A DNA stretch of 64,000 nucleotides, from NCBI GenBank assembly GCA_034717695.1, contig JAYELS010000066.1:44163-108162 (forward strand), written 5' to 3'. The notes beneath the pieces are model-generated. The model was not told the DNA's origin and made no database searches. It worked only from the letters and a program-made list of their open reading frames with translations. Numbering within the stretch: the first letter of the stretch is position 1; every line of letters starts with the position of its first letter. The stretch comes from NAT127 sp034717695. Its GTDB lineage: Bacteria; Pseudomonadota; Gammaproteobacteria; Pseudomonadales; Porticoccaceae. The position numbers and the translations under genes are program-made. Positions 41,803 to 49,533 of this stretch are shown here, piece by piece.

Positions 41803-44109
41803 TCAGAAATCGTACGAGAGGGTCAGGTGCGCGTTGCGGGCATCACCGATGTAGGTGAAGGCGCCACTGCGGTACGAGGCCAGGTAGTAGTCCTTGTCGG
41901 TGACGTTGCCGATGTTCAGGCGCAGGCTCAGCTGCTCGCTGAAATCGTAACTGGCGAACAGGTCGTACACCGTATAGGAGGGCACCCGGATATTGGTGCC
42001 CGCCGCGGAGTCCGGCTGGCCGGCGTACATGTCGCTGGAGTAGGTGGCGGTGGTGCCCAGGGCGATGGCGGGGGTGACCTGGTAGCGCAGCTGCAGGAAC
42101 AGGCTGTCGTCGGCGAAGTTCGCCAGGCGCTCGCCGATGGCGGCCGGGTCGATGGAATCCAGCACCTCCGACTCCATCAGGGTGGCGCCGAACAGCAGGC
42201 TGAACTGGTCGGTGACGTTGCCCGCCAGGGATACCTCAATGCCCTCGACGCGGTTCTCCCCGGTGTTGAGGGTGCCGAGGGATTCGTAGGCGTCCCCCAC
42301 GCTTTCCATCACGTCGTCCTTGGTGATGCGGAAGATGGCGGCGGTGGCGAGCAGCTTGTCGTCGAACAGGTTCCACTTGGTGCCCAGTTCGATGTTCTCG
42401 GTCTGCTCCGGTTCGCTGGCGGTGACCTGGCGGGGATCGGCGCCGCAAATGCCGCCGTAGCCGCAGTTGGCGCCCAGATCCGATTCGCCGCCGTTGATCT
42501 CGCTGGCGCTGCTGAAGCTGGCGTAGACGTTGCCGTTGTCCGTGATGGTGTAAACCAGCCCCGCGTGGCCGTTCCACAGCTTGTCGGAATAATCGTAATC
42601 GGTAATGGTGCCGCCGCTGGAGACGGTGTTGCTGTAGTCGAAGTCGTCGAGGCGCAAGCCCGCGAACAGCGACCACCGCTCGCTGAGATCGATGGTATCC
42701 ATCAGGTACACCGACAGGGTATCCACCCGCCAGTCGGAATCCCAGGCGCCCTTGCTGATTTCCCGGCCGAGCAGGTTGTCGATGTTGGCCAGGGTGTTGC
42801 CGTTGCCATCGGTGAAGCAATAACCCGCCGAGACGCCGCCGCGACCGGGCACCCTGCAGTTGGTGGCACCGCTGTTGACCACATCGTAGACACCGTTGAG
42901 CACCTCGTGCTCGGAATATTCGGCGCCGATCACGAACTGGTGCTTCGTGCCGGCGATCTCCGCGTCCAGGTACAGGTTGGTCTGGTTGACGAAGTAGTCC
43001 ACTTCCTGCCAGCCCTGGTGGGTGCTGGCGGAGAGGGTGGCGGCGCCAGGGGCGACGGGGTCGGAGGCATCGCGGGTGGCGCCCCGGGTGCCGGTCACCA
43101 CGTAGCCGTTGTCGGTGGTGCCGAGGCGGGTGGCGTTTTCCAGGCGAATATTGTCGGCAAGGTCGTAGCCGGCGCGAAAGGTGAACACCTCGACGTCGGA
43201 TTCCATGAAGTCCTGCTTTTGGAGGTAGACGGGAGTGTCCTTCACGGGCCTGCCGTTGGACAGGATGTAGGTGCCGAGGTCAGGTTTGTCGGCGGCATCC
43301 ATGTAGTAGTAATCCGCCACCAGATCGAGGTGGTCGCTGACCTGCCAGAAGGCGGAGAGTGCCGCCCCCTTGCGCTCCTCGGCGGCGGGGCCGCGGTCGG
43401 GGACATCCTTGTCGGAGTACAGCAGGTTGGCGCGCACCGCGAGGTTGTCGGTGATGCGCTGGTTGCTGTCGAGGCTGTAGCGCTGGTAGCTGTCGGTGCC
43501 GAGGCCGATTTGCGCCTTGTTGAAGTCGTACTCGGTGCTGGCTCGCTTGGTGATGCTGTTCACCCCGCCGCCGGTGGAACCGCGCCCGGCGAAGGTGGCG
43601 CTGGGGCCCTTGGTGATTTCGATCTGTTCCACCGCGAAGCTTTCCCGGGTGGTCATGCCCGGGTCCCGCAGGCCGTCGACGAATACGTCGCTGCGGGCCT
43701 CGTGGCCGCGGATGATGTAGCGGTCGCCGAAGGCGTTGCCGTTCTCGCCGGTGCCGAGGGTGATGCCGGGCTGGGCGGCGAGGATGTCCTTCAGGTCGGT
43801 CTTGCCGGATTCCTGCACCAGGGTCTGGGTCAGCACGCTGATGGTTTGCGGGGTTTCCGCCAGGTCCTTGACGCGGCGCCTGTCGCCGGATTTTTTCGCC
43901 TTGTAGGGGGCGCCCTTTTCGGCGTAGGGGTTGGTGTCGGCGGTGCGCTCCTCGATCTGCAGGGTATCCAGCACGATGGCGTCATCCTGGGCGAGGAGCG
44001 GCTGGCCGGCGAGCAGCCCGGGTATGCCGAGGGCGAGGGCGGTGCGGGTGGCGGCAAGGCCCTTGGTGCGCAGGCTCAGGGGTTTTTGCGGTTTCTGGCT
44101 GGATGTCAC
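41803..44109 (-). CDS. TonB-dependent catecholate-type siderophore receptor (Fiu/PiuA-like)
   Basis: A 768-residue outer-membrane receptor. It has a signal region to about residue 41, a TonB-box-like segment near 45-53 (IVLDTLQIE), a plug domain with TPQTISVLTQTLVQE, the IIRGHEARSDVFVDGLRD block and ITKGPSATFAGRGSTGGGVN, then a 22-strand barrel ending in aromatic Phe (LTLSYDF). The plug and barrel match the siderophore receptors next to PiuC. The ligand is probably a ferric catecholate or mixed siderophore. It follows tonB by three bases. Confidence 0.94.
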   Translation of the reverse strand: MTSSQKPQKPLSLRTKGLAATRTALALGIPGLLAGQPLLAQDDAIVLDTLQIEERTADTNPYAEKGAPYKAKKSGDRRRVKDLAETPQTISVLTQTLVQESGKTDLKDILAAQPGITLGTGENGNAFGDRYIIRGHEARSDVFVDGLRDPGMTTRESFAVEQIEITKGPSATFAGRGSTGGGVNSITKRASTEYDFNKAQIGLGTDSYQRYSLDSNQRITDNLAVRANLLYSDKDVPDRGPAAEERKGAALSAFWQVSDHLDLVADYYYMDAADKPDLGTYILSNGRPVKDTPVYLQKQDFMESDVEVFTFRAGYDLADNIRLENATRLGTTDNGYVVTGTRGATRDASDPVAPGAATLSASTHQGWQEVDYFVNQTNLYLDAEIAGTKHQFVIGAEYSEHEVLNGVYDVVNSGATNCRVPGRGGVSAGYCFTDGNGNTLANIDNLLGREISKGAWDSDWRVDTLSVYLMDTIDLSERWSLFAGLRLDDFDYSNTVSSGGTITDYDYSDKLWNGHAGLVYTITDNGNVYASFSSASEINGGESDLGANCGYGGICGADPRQVTASEPEQTENIELGTKWNLFDDKLLATAAIFRITKDDVMESVGDAYESLGTLNTGENRVEGIEVSLAGNVTDQFSLLFGATLMESEVLDSIDPAAIGERLANFADDSLFLQLRYQVTPAIALGTTATYSSDMYAGQPDSAAGTNIRVPSYTVYDLFASYDFSEQLSLRLNIGNVTDKDYYLASYRSGAFTYIGDARNAHLTLSYDF

Positions 44110-44112
44110 GAT

Positions 44113-44931
44113 TTACTCCTTAATCGGTGAGTTGGTGATGAGGGAATATTCCACGGGGATGACCAGGGTGAGGCTGTCCCGGTCGAGGGAATCGGGGATT
44201 GCCGGCATCGGCGTGGCGTTCGCCAGCATGGCGAGGGCAGCCTCGTCGAGGCGCGGGTTGCCGGAGGTTTTGGCGATGCCGGATGCCAGCAGGGCGCCGT
44301 CCCGGGCGATGGTGAATTTGACGGTGACGATGCCCTGCTGCTTTTTGCGCTTGAGCTCCGCCGGGTAGTGCTTGTGGCGGCCGAGCCAGCCCATCAGTTT
44401 GCCGAGGTAGTGGCGGGCGGCGTCGGCATCCCCGGGCCTGCCCCGCCGGGGGGCGGAGCTCGTGGCACTCCCCGGTGCGCCGCGGCTATCGCTTGCCAGC
44501 GGGGGCGCGCTGGCGACCCGCGCCGCCCGCGCTTGGGGGCGGGGAGGGGGTGTCGCTTCCGCCACGGCGACGGCGGTGTCTGGCTGCAGTGGCGCGGCGA
44601 CAGTCTCCAGGGGTGCCTGCGCTGGCGGCTCGGGGACGGGTTGCGGTGCTGGTTCCGGTTGGGGCGCCGGCTGGGGCTCCGGGGGGGGGGCGGGTTGGGG
44701 CGCTGGCGCCGAGTCGGGCTGCGGTGTCGGGGGCTCTGGTTCGGGGGATGGCGCCGCCGCACCGGCCGTGGCCGGGCCGCTGTCGGCGACGAGACCCACC
44801 TCGATGCCCTCGCCATCGCCGGGCAGGGGGAGGGCAGGGGCGGGCCGTGCCTGGCCCAGGTAGAGCCCGGCCAATGCCAGGTGCACGGCGAGGGAGAAGC
44901 AGCCGGCGGCGATCCACTGCAGGGGGCGCAT
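44113..44931 (-). CDS. tonB: TonB energy transducer with long proline-rich linker
   Basis: A 272-residue TonB. N-terminal anchor helix (about 7-25), a Pro/Gln/Ala/Glu-rich periplasmic linker (about 58-135) and the C-terminal TonB domain with the YP motif (HYPAELKRKKQQG) and GNPRLDEAALAML. It couples the ExbB/ExbD motor to the adjacent receptor. The linker codons contain ten consecutive C on the coding strand (44681-44690), a potential slippage tract. Its start directly abuts the exbD stop. Confidence 0.94.
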   Translation of the reverse strand: MRPLQWIAAGCFSLAVHLALAGLYLGQARPAPALPLPGDGEGIEVGLVADSGPATAGAAAPSPEPEPPTPQPDSAPAPQPAPPPEPQPAPQPEPAPQPVPEPPAQAPLETVAAPLQPDTAVAVAEATPPPRPQARAARVASAPPLASDSRGAPGSATSSAPRRGRPGDADAARHYLGKLMGWLGRHKHYPAELKRKKQQGIVTVKFTIARDGALLASGIAKTSGNPRLDEAALAMLANATPMPAIPDSLDRDSLTLVIPVEYSLITNSPIKE

Positions 44932-45339
44932 TCAGGGGCTCTCCAGGCCGGTGGTGAGCAGGGAGACCCGGGGGACCCCCCGGGCGCGGATCACCGCCAG
45001 CACCGGGTCGAGGTCGGCGGCGCGCAGGGATCTGTCCGCCAAGAGTGCGATGCGGTCGCTGTCGGCGAGCAGGGGGGCCAGGGCGGCGTCCAGGTCGGCG
45101 AGGGGGACGGGGGCGCCGTTCAGGCTTAGCCGGTTGTGGCTGTCCATGGCCAGGGTGATGGCCTCGGGTCTGGCCCTGGCACCCAGGTCGCCGTCCGGAA
45201 GCTCCACGCCGGCGCTGTCCATGGCCTTGATCTGCCCGGCCACCATGAAAAAGATCAGCAGCAGGAAGACGATATTGATCATCGGGATGATGTTGTCGTC
45301 CCCGCCGGTGCGCCGGGGGGGCTTCAGGTCCACCCTCAT
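44932..45339 (-). CDS. exbD: ExbD-type protein lacking the transmembrane aspartate
   Basis: A 135-residue ExbD with one N-terminal helix and a periplasmic domain. In this family the helix starts with a P-x-I-D motif whose Asp is required for proton coupling. Here it reads IIPMINIVFLLLIFFMV, with Asn22 in that place. The neighbouring second exbD keeps the Asp. The start overlaps the upstream exbD stop by four bases. It may form mixed dimers with the other ExbD, or couple through other residues. Confidence 0.9.
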   Translation of the reverse strand: MRVDLKPPRRTGGDDNIIPMINIVFLLLIFFMVAGQIKAMDSAGVELPDGDLGARARPEAITLAMDSHNRLSLNGAPVPLADLDAALAPLLADSDRIALLADRSLRAADLDPVLAVIRARGVPRVSLLTTGLESP

Positions 45340-45740
45340 GGCCGCGGCTCCGGCGGGGCGAGGGGGTTGCCGAGGGAGAGCCGGTCAAATCCCAGGGCCT
45401 TGAGGCGGGCGAGGGCGGATACCAGGGTCTGGACGCTGGCATCCGGGGCGGGGCGCAGGATCAGCGGTTCGTCGGCGGCGAGGTTCGCCCTGATGGCGGC
45501 ATCGTCGGGGAAGATCTCGCCGTCGACCGGCTGGAGGGCGCCGTCGGCGCCGAGCAGCAGTTGCCGGGGCGCCGTCGCGGGCGCGGCGGCGCTGGCTACG
45601 GGGGCCGACAGGTCGAACTGCCTTTCCCGGGTGAAGGACGAGGTCAGCATGAAGAACATCAGCAGGATGAAGACCACGTCGATCAGGGCGGTGAGGCCAA
45701 GGGTGCGGCGCCGGGGTTTGGCAGCGAGGGTTGCGGGCAT
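45336..45740 (-). CDS. exbD: ExbD-type proton-channel subunit
   Basis: A 134-residue ExbD/TolR-like protein. The membrane helix contains LTALIDVVFILLMFFML with the conserved Asp21, so this copy should be able to carry protons. The periplasmic domain follows from about residue 40. It is two bases after exbB and overlaps the second exbD, giving exbB-exbD-exbD-tonB order. Confidence 0.93.
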   Translation of the reverse strand: MPATLAAKPRRRTLGLTALIDVVFILLMFFMLTSSFTRERQFDLSAPVASAAAPATAPRQLLLGADGALQPVDGEIFPDDAAIRANLAADEPLILRPAPDASVQTLVSALARLKALGFDRLSLGNPLAPPEPRP

Positions 45741-45742
45741 GG

Positions 45743-46408
45743 TCAGGCCTTCTGGGCGAGGCCGTGCCTGCGGGCCTCGATACCCCGGCGCTCGGCCTGG
45801 GCGGTGAGGATGCGGCCAATGTCATCCGTCATGCGGGCGGCGATGTTTTCCACGTGGCGATCGAAAGCGCTGTTGAAGAGGCTGGTGGGCATCGCCACCG
45901 CAAGGCCCACGGCGGTGGTGAGCAGGGCCACCCAGATGCCCTCCGACAGGGTGGCGGGATTGACCTGGTTGCCGGCGGCGGCCATGGCCTTGAAGGCGTC
46001 GATCATGCCGAGCACGGTGCCGAACAGGCCGAGCAGCGGGGCGAGCACCGCGATCACCTCGAGGATCCGCAGCAGGCTGCCGAGGCCGTTGAGGTGGCCC
46101 CGGGCGACGCGGGTGATCTCATCGCGGATGTCGTCCACCGTCAGCCAGGGCTTGTCCAAAAGGCGCAGGCCCCGGGCCACCACGTCGGCCCTGGGGTTGC
46201 GGTGATCGCCGGCGAGCAGCAGGGCCTGGGCCCGGTCCCCCTGTTCGAGGTGGCGCAGGGCCTCCTCGATGTACTTGCCGCCGTTGTCCCCGAGGCTCCA
46301 GAACTGCCACAGCTTGAGGGCGATGACGGTGAGCGCCACCATCGAGAAGCCCAGCAGGATGACGACCACGGGACCGCCGGCGGTGATAAGGGACTGGATG
46401 GATGCCAT
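45743..46408 (-). CDS. exbB: ExbB/TolQ/MotA family proton-channel subunit
   Basis: A 221-residue inner-membrane protein with three hydrophobic helices: about 10-30, 118-140 and 160-182. The conserved LLGLFGTVLGMIDAFKAM and GIWVALLTTAVGLAVAMP segments form the ExbB pore. It is the first gene of the iron operon. AAGGAAG is upstream of the ATG, and a promoter with a Fur box lies about 45-70 bases upstream. Confidence 0.94.
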   Translation of the reverse strand: MASIQSLITAGGPVVVILLGFSMVALTVIALKLWQFWSLGDNGGKYIEEALRHLEQGDRAQALLLAGDHRNPRADVVARGLRLLDKPWLTVDDIRDEITRVARGHLNGLGSLLRILEVIAVLAPLLGLFGTVLGMIDAFKAMAAAGNQVNPATLSEGIWVALLTTAVGLAVAMPTSLFNSAFDRHVENIAARMTDDIGRILTAQAERRGIEARRHGLAQKA

Positions 46409-46449
46409 GGAAGTCTTCCTTGGGTATCTGTTTGCTTGTAAGAGCGCTA

Positions 46450-46478
46450 ATACTAATAATAATGATTATCAAACACAA
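46450..46478 (-). promoter_or_regulatory. Fur-controlled promoter of the exbB-tonB-receptor-piuC operon
   Basis: On the minus strand TTGTGT and TAGTAT are 17 bases apart. The spacer is filled by TTGATAATCATTATTAT, which contains the Fur-box core TGATAATCATTAT (consensus GATAATGATAATCATTATC). The site would block RNA polymerase when Fe-Fur binds. AT-richness contrasts sharply with the surrounding GC-rich DNA. The rest of the 271-base spacer to the next gene shows no ORF; a CGGGCC/GGCCCG hairpin at 46642-46657 may be a weak terminator. Confidence 0.85.
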
Positions 46479-46679
46479 ACAATATTTGTCTTTCTCGATG
46501 TATTGCTCCGCACCCAGGGTTGGGGGCCTGGTGGTGGGCAACGGGTGGCCGGATTGGGCCTGGAGGGGGGCTGCCGAAGGACTCGGTGGGATGCCGCGGA
46601 GCGGGGGCTGGGAGTGGGGCTTGGCGTGGGAAGCGTCCGGACGGGCCTCGCGGCCCGCCCGGTCATTGCCGGCGGGAGA

Positions 46680-47867
46680 TCAGCCGGCGGGGCTGTCCAG
46701 CAGGTTCTTGCCGTACACCGGGGCGATCATGCCGGGGTCGTTGCCGGGGTGGGCGCGGGCGGCGCAGAAATCGAGCCACACCCGGGTGAGGGGTGAATCG
46801 AGGCGAATGCCCCGGCCGCCGAGCAGTTGCATCATCTCGTCCACCAGGGCTGCGAGGCGGCGCACCACCGAGGTGAGCTGGGTGCGCTGCATCAGGCCGT
46901 CCGCCAGGGGCATGTCCTCGCCCCGGTTGATATGGCCCATCATGCGCTCGATGTGGCGCTTGTACATGGTGTCCACGGCGTCGATCTCGGCGCCGAGGCG
47001 GGCGATGGCGCCGTGCACCGCCGGGTCGTCCTTGCCGGCCTTGCCGGTGAGGGAGGACACCCGCACCCGCTCGATGTCGAGGAAGGCGGCGAGGGCGGCC
47101 CGGGCCATGCCGATGGACAGGTTCGATACCGTGCTGGTGAACACGTACAGCCAGGGCAGGCGGTAGAGGGGCGAAAGCTGGGTGGCGGTCACCGTGGGCA
47201 GGATGCCGGGGGTCGGTGCGTGGGTGCGGTAGGCGGGGACGAAGGCGTCCTCCACCTCGATGTCGTTGCTGCCGGTGCCCTTGAGGCCGATGGTGTGCCA
47301 GGTGTCGATTATGCGGTAGTCGGCGCGGGGCACCAGGAACAGGCGCATATGGGGTGGCTGGCCCTCCTGGGTGGGGGGCACCAGGGCGCCGAGCAGCGCC
47401 CACTGGGCGTGGCTGCTGCCGCTGGAGAAGGTCCAGCGCCCGGAGAGGCGATAGCCGCCGTCGACGGCCCGCACCTTGCCCACCGGCTGGAACGAGGAGG
47501 ACATCAGGGTGTCGGGGTCGTCGCCCCAGACGTCGGCCTGGGCCTGGCGGTCCATGGTGGAGAGCAGGAACGCCTGCACGCTGTGCACGCCGAACACCCA
47601 GCCGGTGGAGGCGCAGGCCTCGGCGATCAGATTCTGCACCTCGTAGAAGGTGCGCGGGTCCGCCTCGTAGCCACCCCAGGCGGCGGACTGGAAGAGTTTG
47701 TAAAGGCCGGCGTCCTTGAGGGCGGCGATCACCTCCGGGGCGACGTCGCGGCGCGCGTCGTTGCCATCGGCGTGGGCGCGGATAAGGGGCAGCAGGGCGC
47801 GGGTGCGATCGAGCAGCGCGACGGCGTCGGGCGCGGCGGCGGGTTGGGTCCTTGGCTGGATTGTCAT
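46680..47867 (-). CDS. Group D flavin monooxygenase oxygenase component (HsaA-like, acyl-CoA dehydrogenase fold)
   Basis: A 395-residue protein with the acyl-CoA dehydrogenase fold. The GRWTFSSGSSHAQWALLGAL segment, the TWHTIGLKGTGSNDIEVEDAFVP block and a C-terminal hydroxylase-type helical domain match HsaA/HpaB-type two-component hydroxylases, not true acyl-CoA dehydrogenases. Such enzymes hydroxylate phenols or steroid-ring intermediates using reduced flavin from a separate reductase, which is not encoded here. A P450 gene lies upstream beyond the 4.5S RNA. Confidence 0.85.
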   Translation of the reverse strand: MTIQPRTQPAAAPDAVALLDRTRALLPLIRAHADGNDARRDVAPEVIAALKDAGLYKLFQSAAWGGYEADPRTFYEVQNLIAEACASTGWVFGVHSVQAFLLSTMDRQAQADVWGDDPDTLMSSSFQPVGKVRAVDGGYRLSGRWTFSSGSSHAQWALLGALVPPTQEGQPPHMRLFLVPRADYRIIDTWHTIGLKGTGSNDIEVEDAFVPAYRTHAPTPGILPTVTATQLSPLYRLPWLYVFTSTVSNLSIGMARAALAAFLDIERVRVSSLTGKAGKDDPAVHGAIARLGAEIDAVDTMYKRHIERMMGHINRGEDMPLADGLMQRTQLTSVVRRLAALVDEMMQLLGGRGIRLDSPLTRVWLDFCAARAHPGNDPGMIAPVYGKNLLDSPAG

Positions 47868-48014
47868 GGCTTGAAGTTATCCATTGGTATGTTTGATGGG
47901 CAGCGGGGTCGGCGACCGGAGCGCCGTGGCAAGGTACGGGTTTTGCCGGTCGAACTCAAGACGTGGCGGCGGGGCGGACTTTCCGGCCGCGCCCGGAACC
48001 GTGCTGCGGAGCGG

Positions 48015-48043
48015 TTGCATCGGCCCGGTAAAGTCACCATAAT
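48015..48043 (+). promoter_or_regulatory. Sigma70 promoter of the 4.5S RNA gene
   Basis: TTGCAT (48015-48020) and CATAAT (48038-48043) are separated by exactly 17 bases. Transcription would start near 48050, matching the expected 5' end of the RNA. Both boxes are five-of-six matches. Confidence 0.8.
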
Positions 48044-48050
48044 CGCGCCC

Positions 48051-48170
<120 letters not shown>

Positions 48171-48189
48171 CCATTTTCAGCCCAGCCCC

Positions 48190-48220
48190 AGCGTCAGACA
48201 TCCAGCGTCCGACGTCGGAC
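48190..48220. repeat. Degenerate copy of the dispersed CAGACGTC repeat
   Basis: GCGTCAGACATCCAGCGTCC followed by GACGTCGGAC resembles one arm of the 32-base inverted repeat at 32780-32935, with several mismatches. It lies between the 4.5S RNA gene and the convergent P450 stop. Confidence 0.65.
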
Positions 48221-48232
48221 TCTCAACCCCTC

Positions 48233-49492
48233 TCAATCCACCCGCATCGGCAAGCTCACCAGGGACAGCTCCCCCGGAAACCCGCCATACACCGGCTTGA
48301 AGGCGGGGTCGGCGAGGCGCAGCCCGGGAAAGCGCTGGAGCAGCCCGAGGATCGCCTTCTTCATCACCAGCCGCCCCAGGCGATTGCCGATGCAGTGGTG
48401 GGGCCCGCTGCCGAAGGCGACGATGCCCCGGGGGTTGCGGCGGATATCGAAGGTCATGGGGTCGGGGAACTCGGTGGGGTCCAGGTCGGCCGCCTGGATG
48501 GACGCCATCACCGGCATGTCCTTGAATACCGGCACCCCGTCGATCTCGGTGTCCTCCGTGGCAAAGCGCACGAAGGTGAGGATGCCGGGGCCGTGGCGGC
48601 GCAGGCATTCCTCCACGGCGCTGTCGATAAGGTCGGGCTGCGCGCGCAGCAGGTCCATCTGGTCCGGGTGCTTGCCTAGCATCAGCAGGGCGCCGCCGAT
48701 GGTGGCGGCGGTGGTGCCGATGCCGGCGGAACAGATGGCGTTGATCTGGCCGAGGAGCTCCCCTTCGGTGAGGGCGTCCCCCTGGTCCCGGGCGGTGACC
48801 AGCAGGCTGATCATGTCGCTGCCGGGCCTTTCCCGGCGCTCGGCGACGATCTCCTCCGTAATGCGGATCACCTCCCCCACGGCGGCGAGGAATTCATCGG
48901 GGAAGGGCTCCCCCGGCACGAACTGGGTGGCGAGGGCGATGCTGTCGTGCATCCGCGCGAACACCGCCTGCTGGTCGGGCTTGAGCTTGAGGGCGGCATC
49001 CAGCAGCACCGCCATGACGATGGGGCGGGCGAAATCGTCCATGGCATCGAAGCGGGCGCCCCGGCTCGCCACCTGATCGATCTGCCCGGCGATGATGCGG
49101 TCGATGTCCGCCTCGAGGCGCATCACCGCCTGGGGGGTGAAGGCAGGGGTCATCAGGCGGCGGATCCGCCCGTGGCGCTCGCCGTCCATCTGCAGCACGT
49201 TCTCCAGCCCGCCGAAAATGTCGAACACCCGGTAACCGGGCCAGGGGGGAATTTCCACGGTAAAGCGGTCGGGATGGTTGTAGATCTCCTTCACGTCCCG
49301 CAGGCGGGTGCAGACCATCACCGGCAGGCGGTTGCGCAGGGCGTAGAAGGGCGCGCGGGTGGCCCAGTCGGCGAGCAGGTCGGGGAGGGCGTTCTGGCGG
49401 AAATTCTCGTCCACCAGGTCGACGTCGACGAAGCGGGCCGGGTCGATGCGGGCGAGGAAGTCCGGGCTGGTGAGGGCGGGGGCGTTGGTCAT
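48233..49492 (-). CDS. Cytochrome P450
   Basis: A 419-residue bacterial P450. The I-helix SAGIGTTAAT (255-264) keeps the oxygen-activating Thr pair but has Gly259 where an acid is usual. ExxR is E295-R298 (ECLR). The heme loop FGSGPHHCIG has ligand C367. The C-helix DGERHGRIRRLM differs from the commoner DPPEHTRLR. No electron-transfer partner is adjacent. Neighbours on the same strand are an HsaA-like hydroxylase downstream and a molybdopterin enzyme upstream, suggesting a catabolic context but not a defined substrate. Confidence 0.93.
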   Translation of the reverse strand: MTNAPALTSPDFLARIDPARFVDVDLVDENFRQNALPDLLADWATRAPFYALRNRLPVMVCTRLRDVKEIYNHPDRFTVEIPPWPGYRVFDIFGGLENVLQMDGERHGRIRRLMTPAFTPQAVMRLEADIDRIIAGQIDQVASRGARFDAMDDFARPIVMAVLLDAALKLKPDQQAVFARMHDSIALATQFVPGEPFPDEFLAAVGEVIRITEEIVAERRERPGSDMISLLVTARDQGDALTEGELLGQINAICSAGIGTTAATIGGALLMLGKHPDQMDLLRAQPDLIDSAVEECLRRHGPGILTFVRFATEDTEIDGVPVFKDMPVMASIQAADLDPTEFPDPMTFDIRRNPRGIVAFGSGPHHCIGNRLGRLVMKKAILGLLQRFPGLRLADPAFKPVYGGFPGELSLVSLPMRVD

Positions 49493-49533
49493 GGCAATCC
49501 TGGCTGTTGCTTGGCGTTGTGGTAAGGGCAGCC

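Noticed and set aside
46680..47867. True acyl-CoA dehydrogenase for beta-oxidation
   Set aside because: The sequence has the hydroxylase-type SSGSSHAQW segment and C-terminal domain of two-component flavin hydroxylases, and the catalytic Glu of acyl-CoA dehydrogenases is not apparent.
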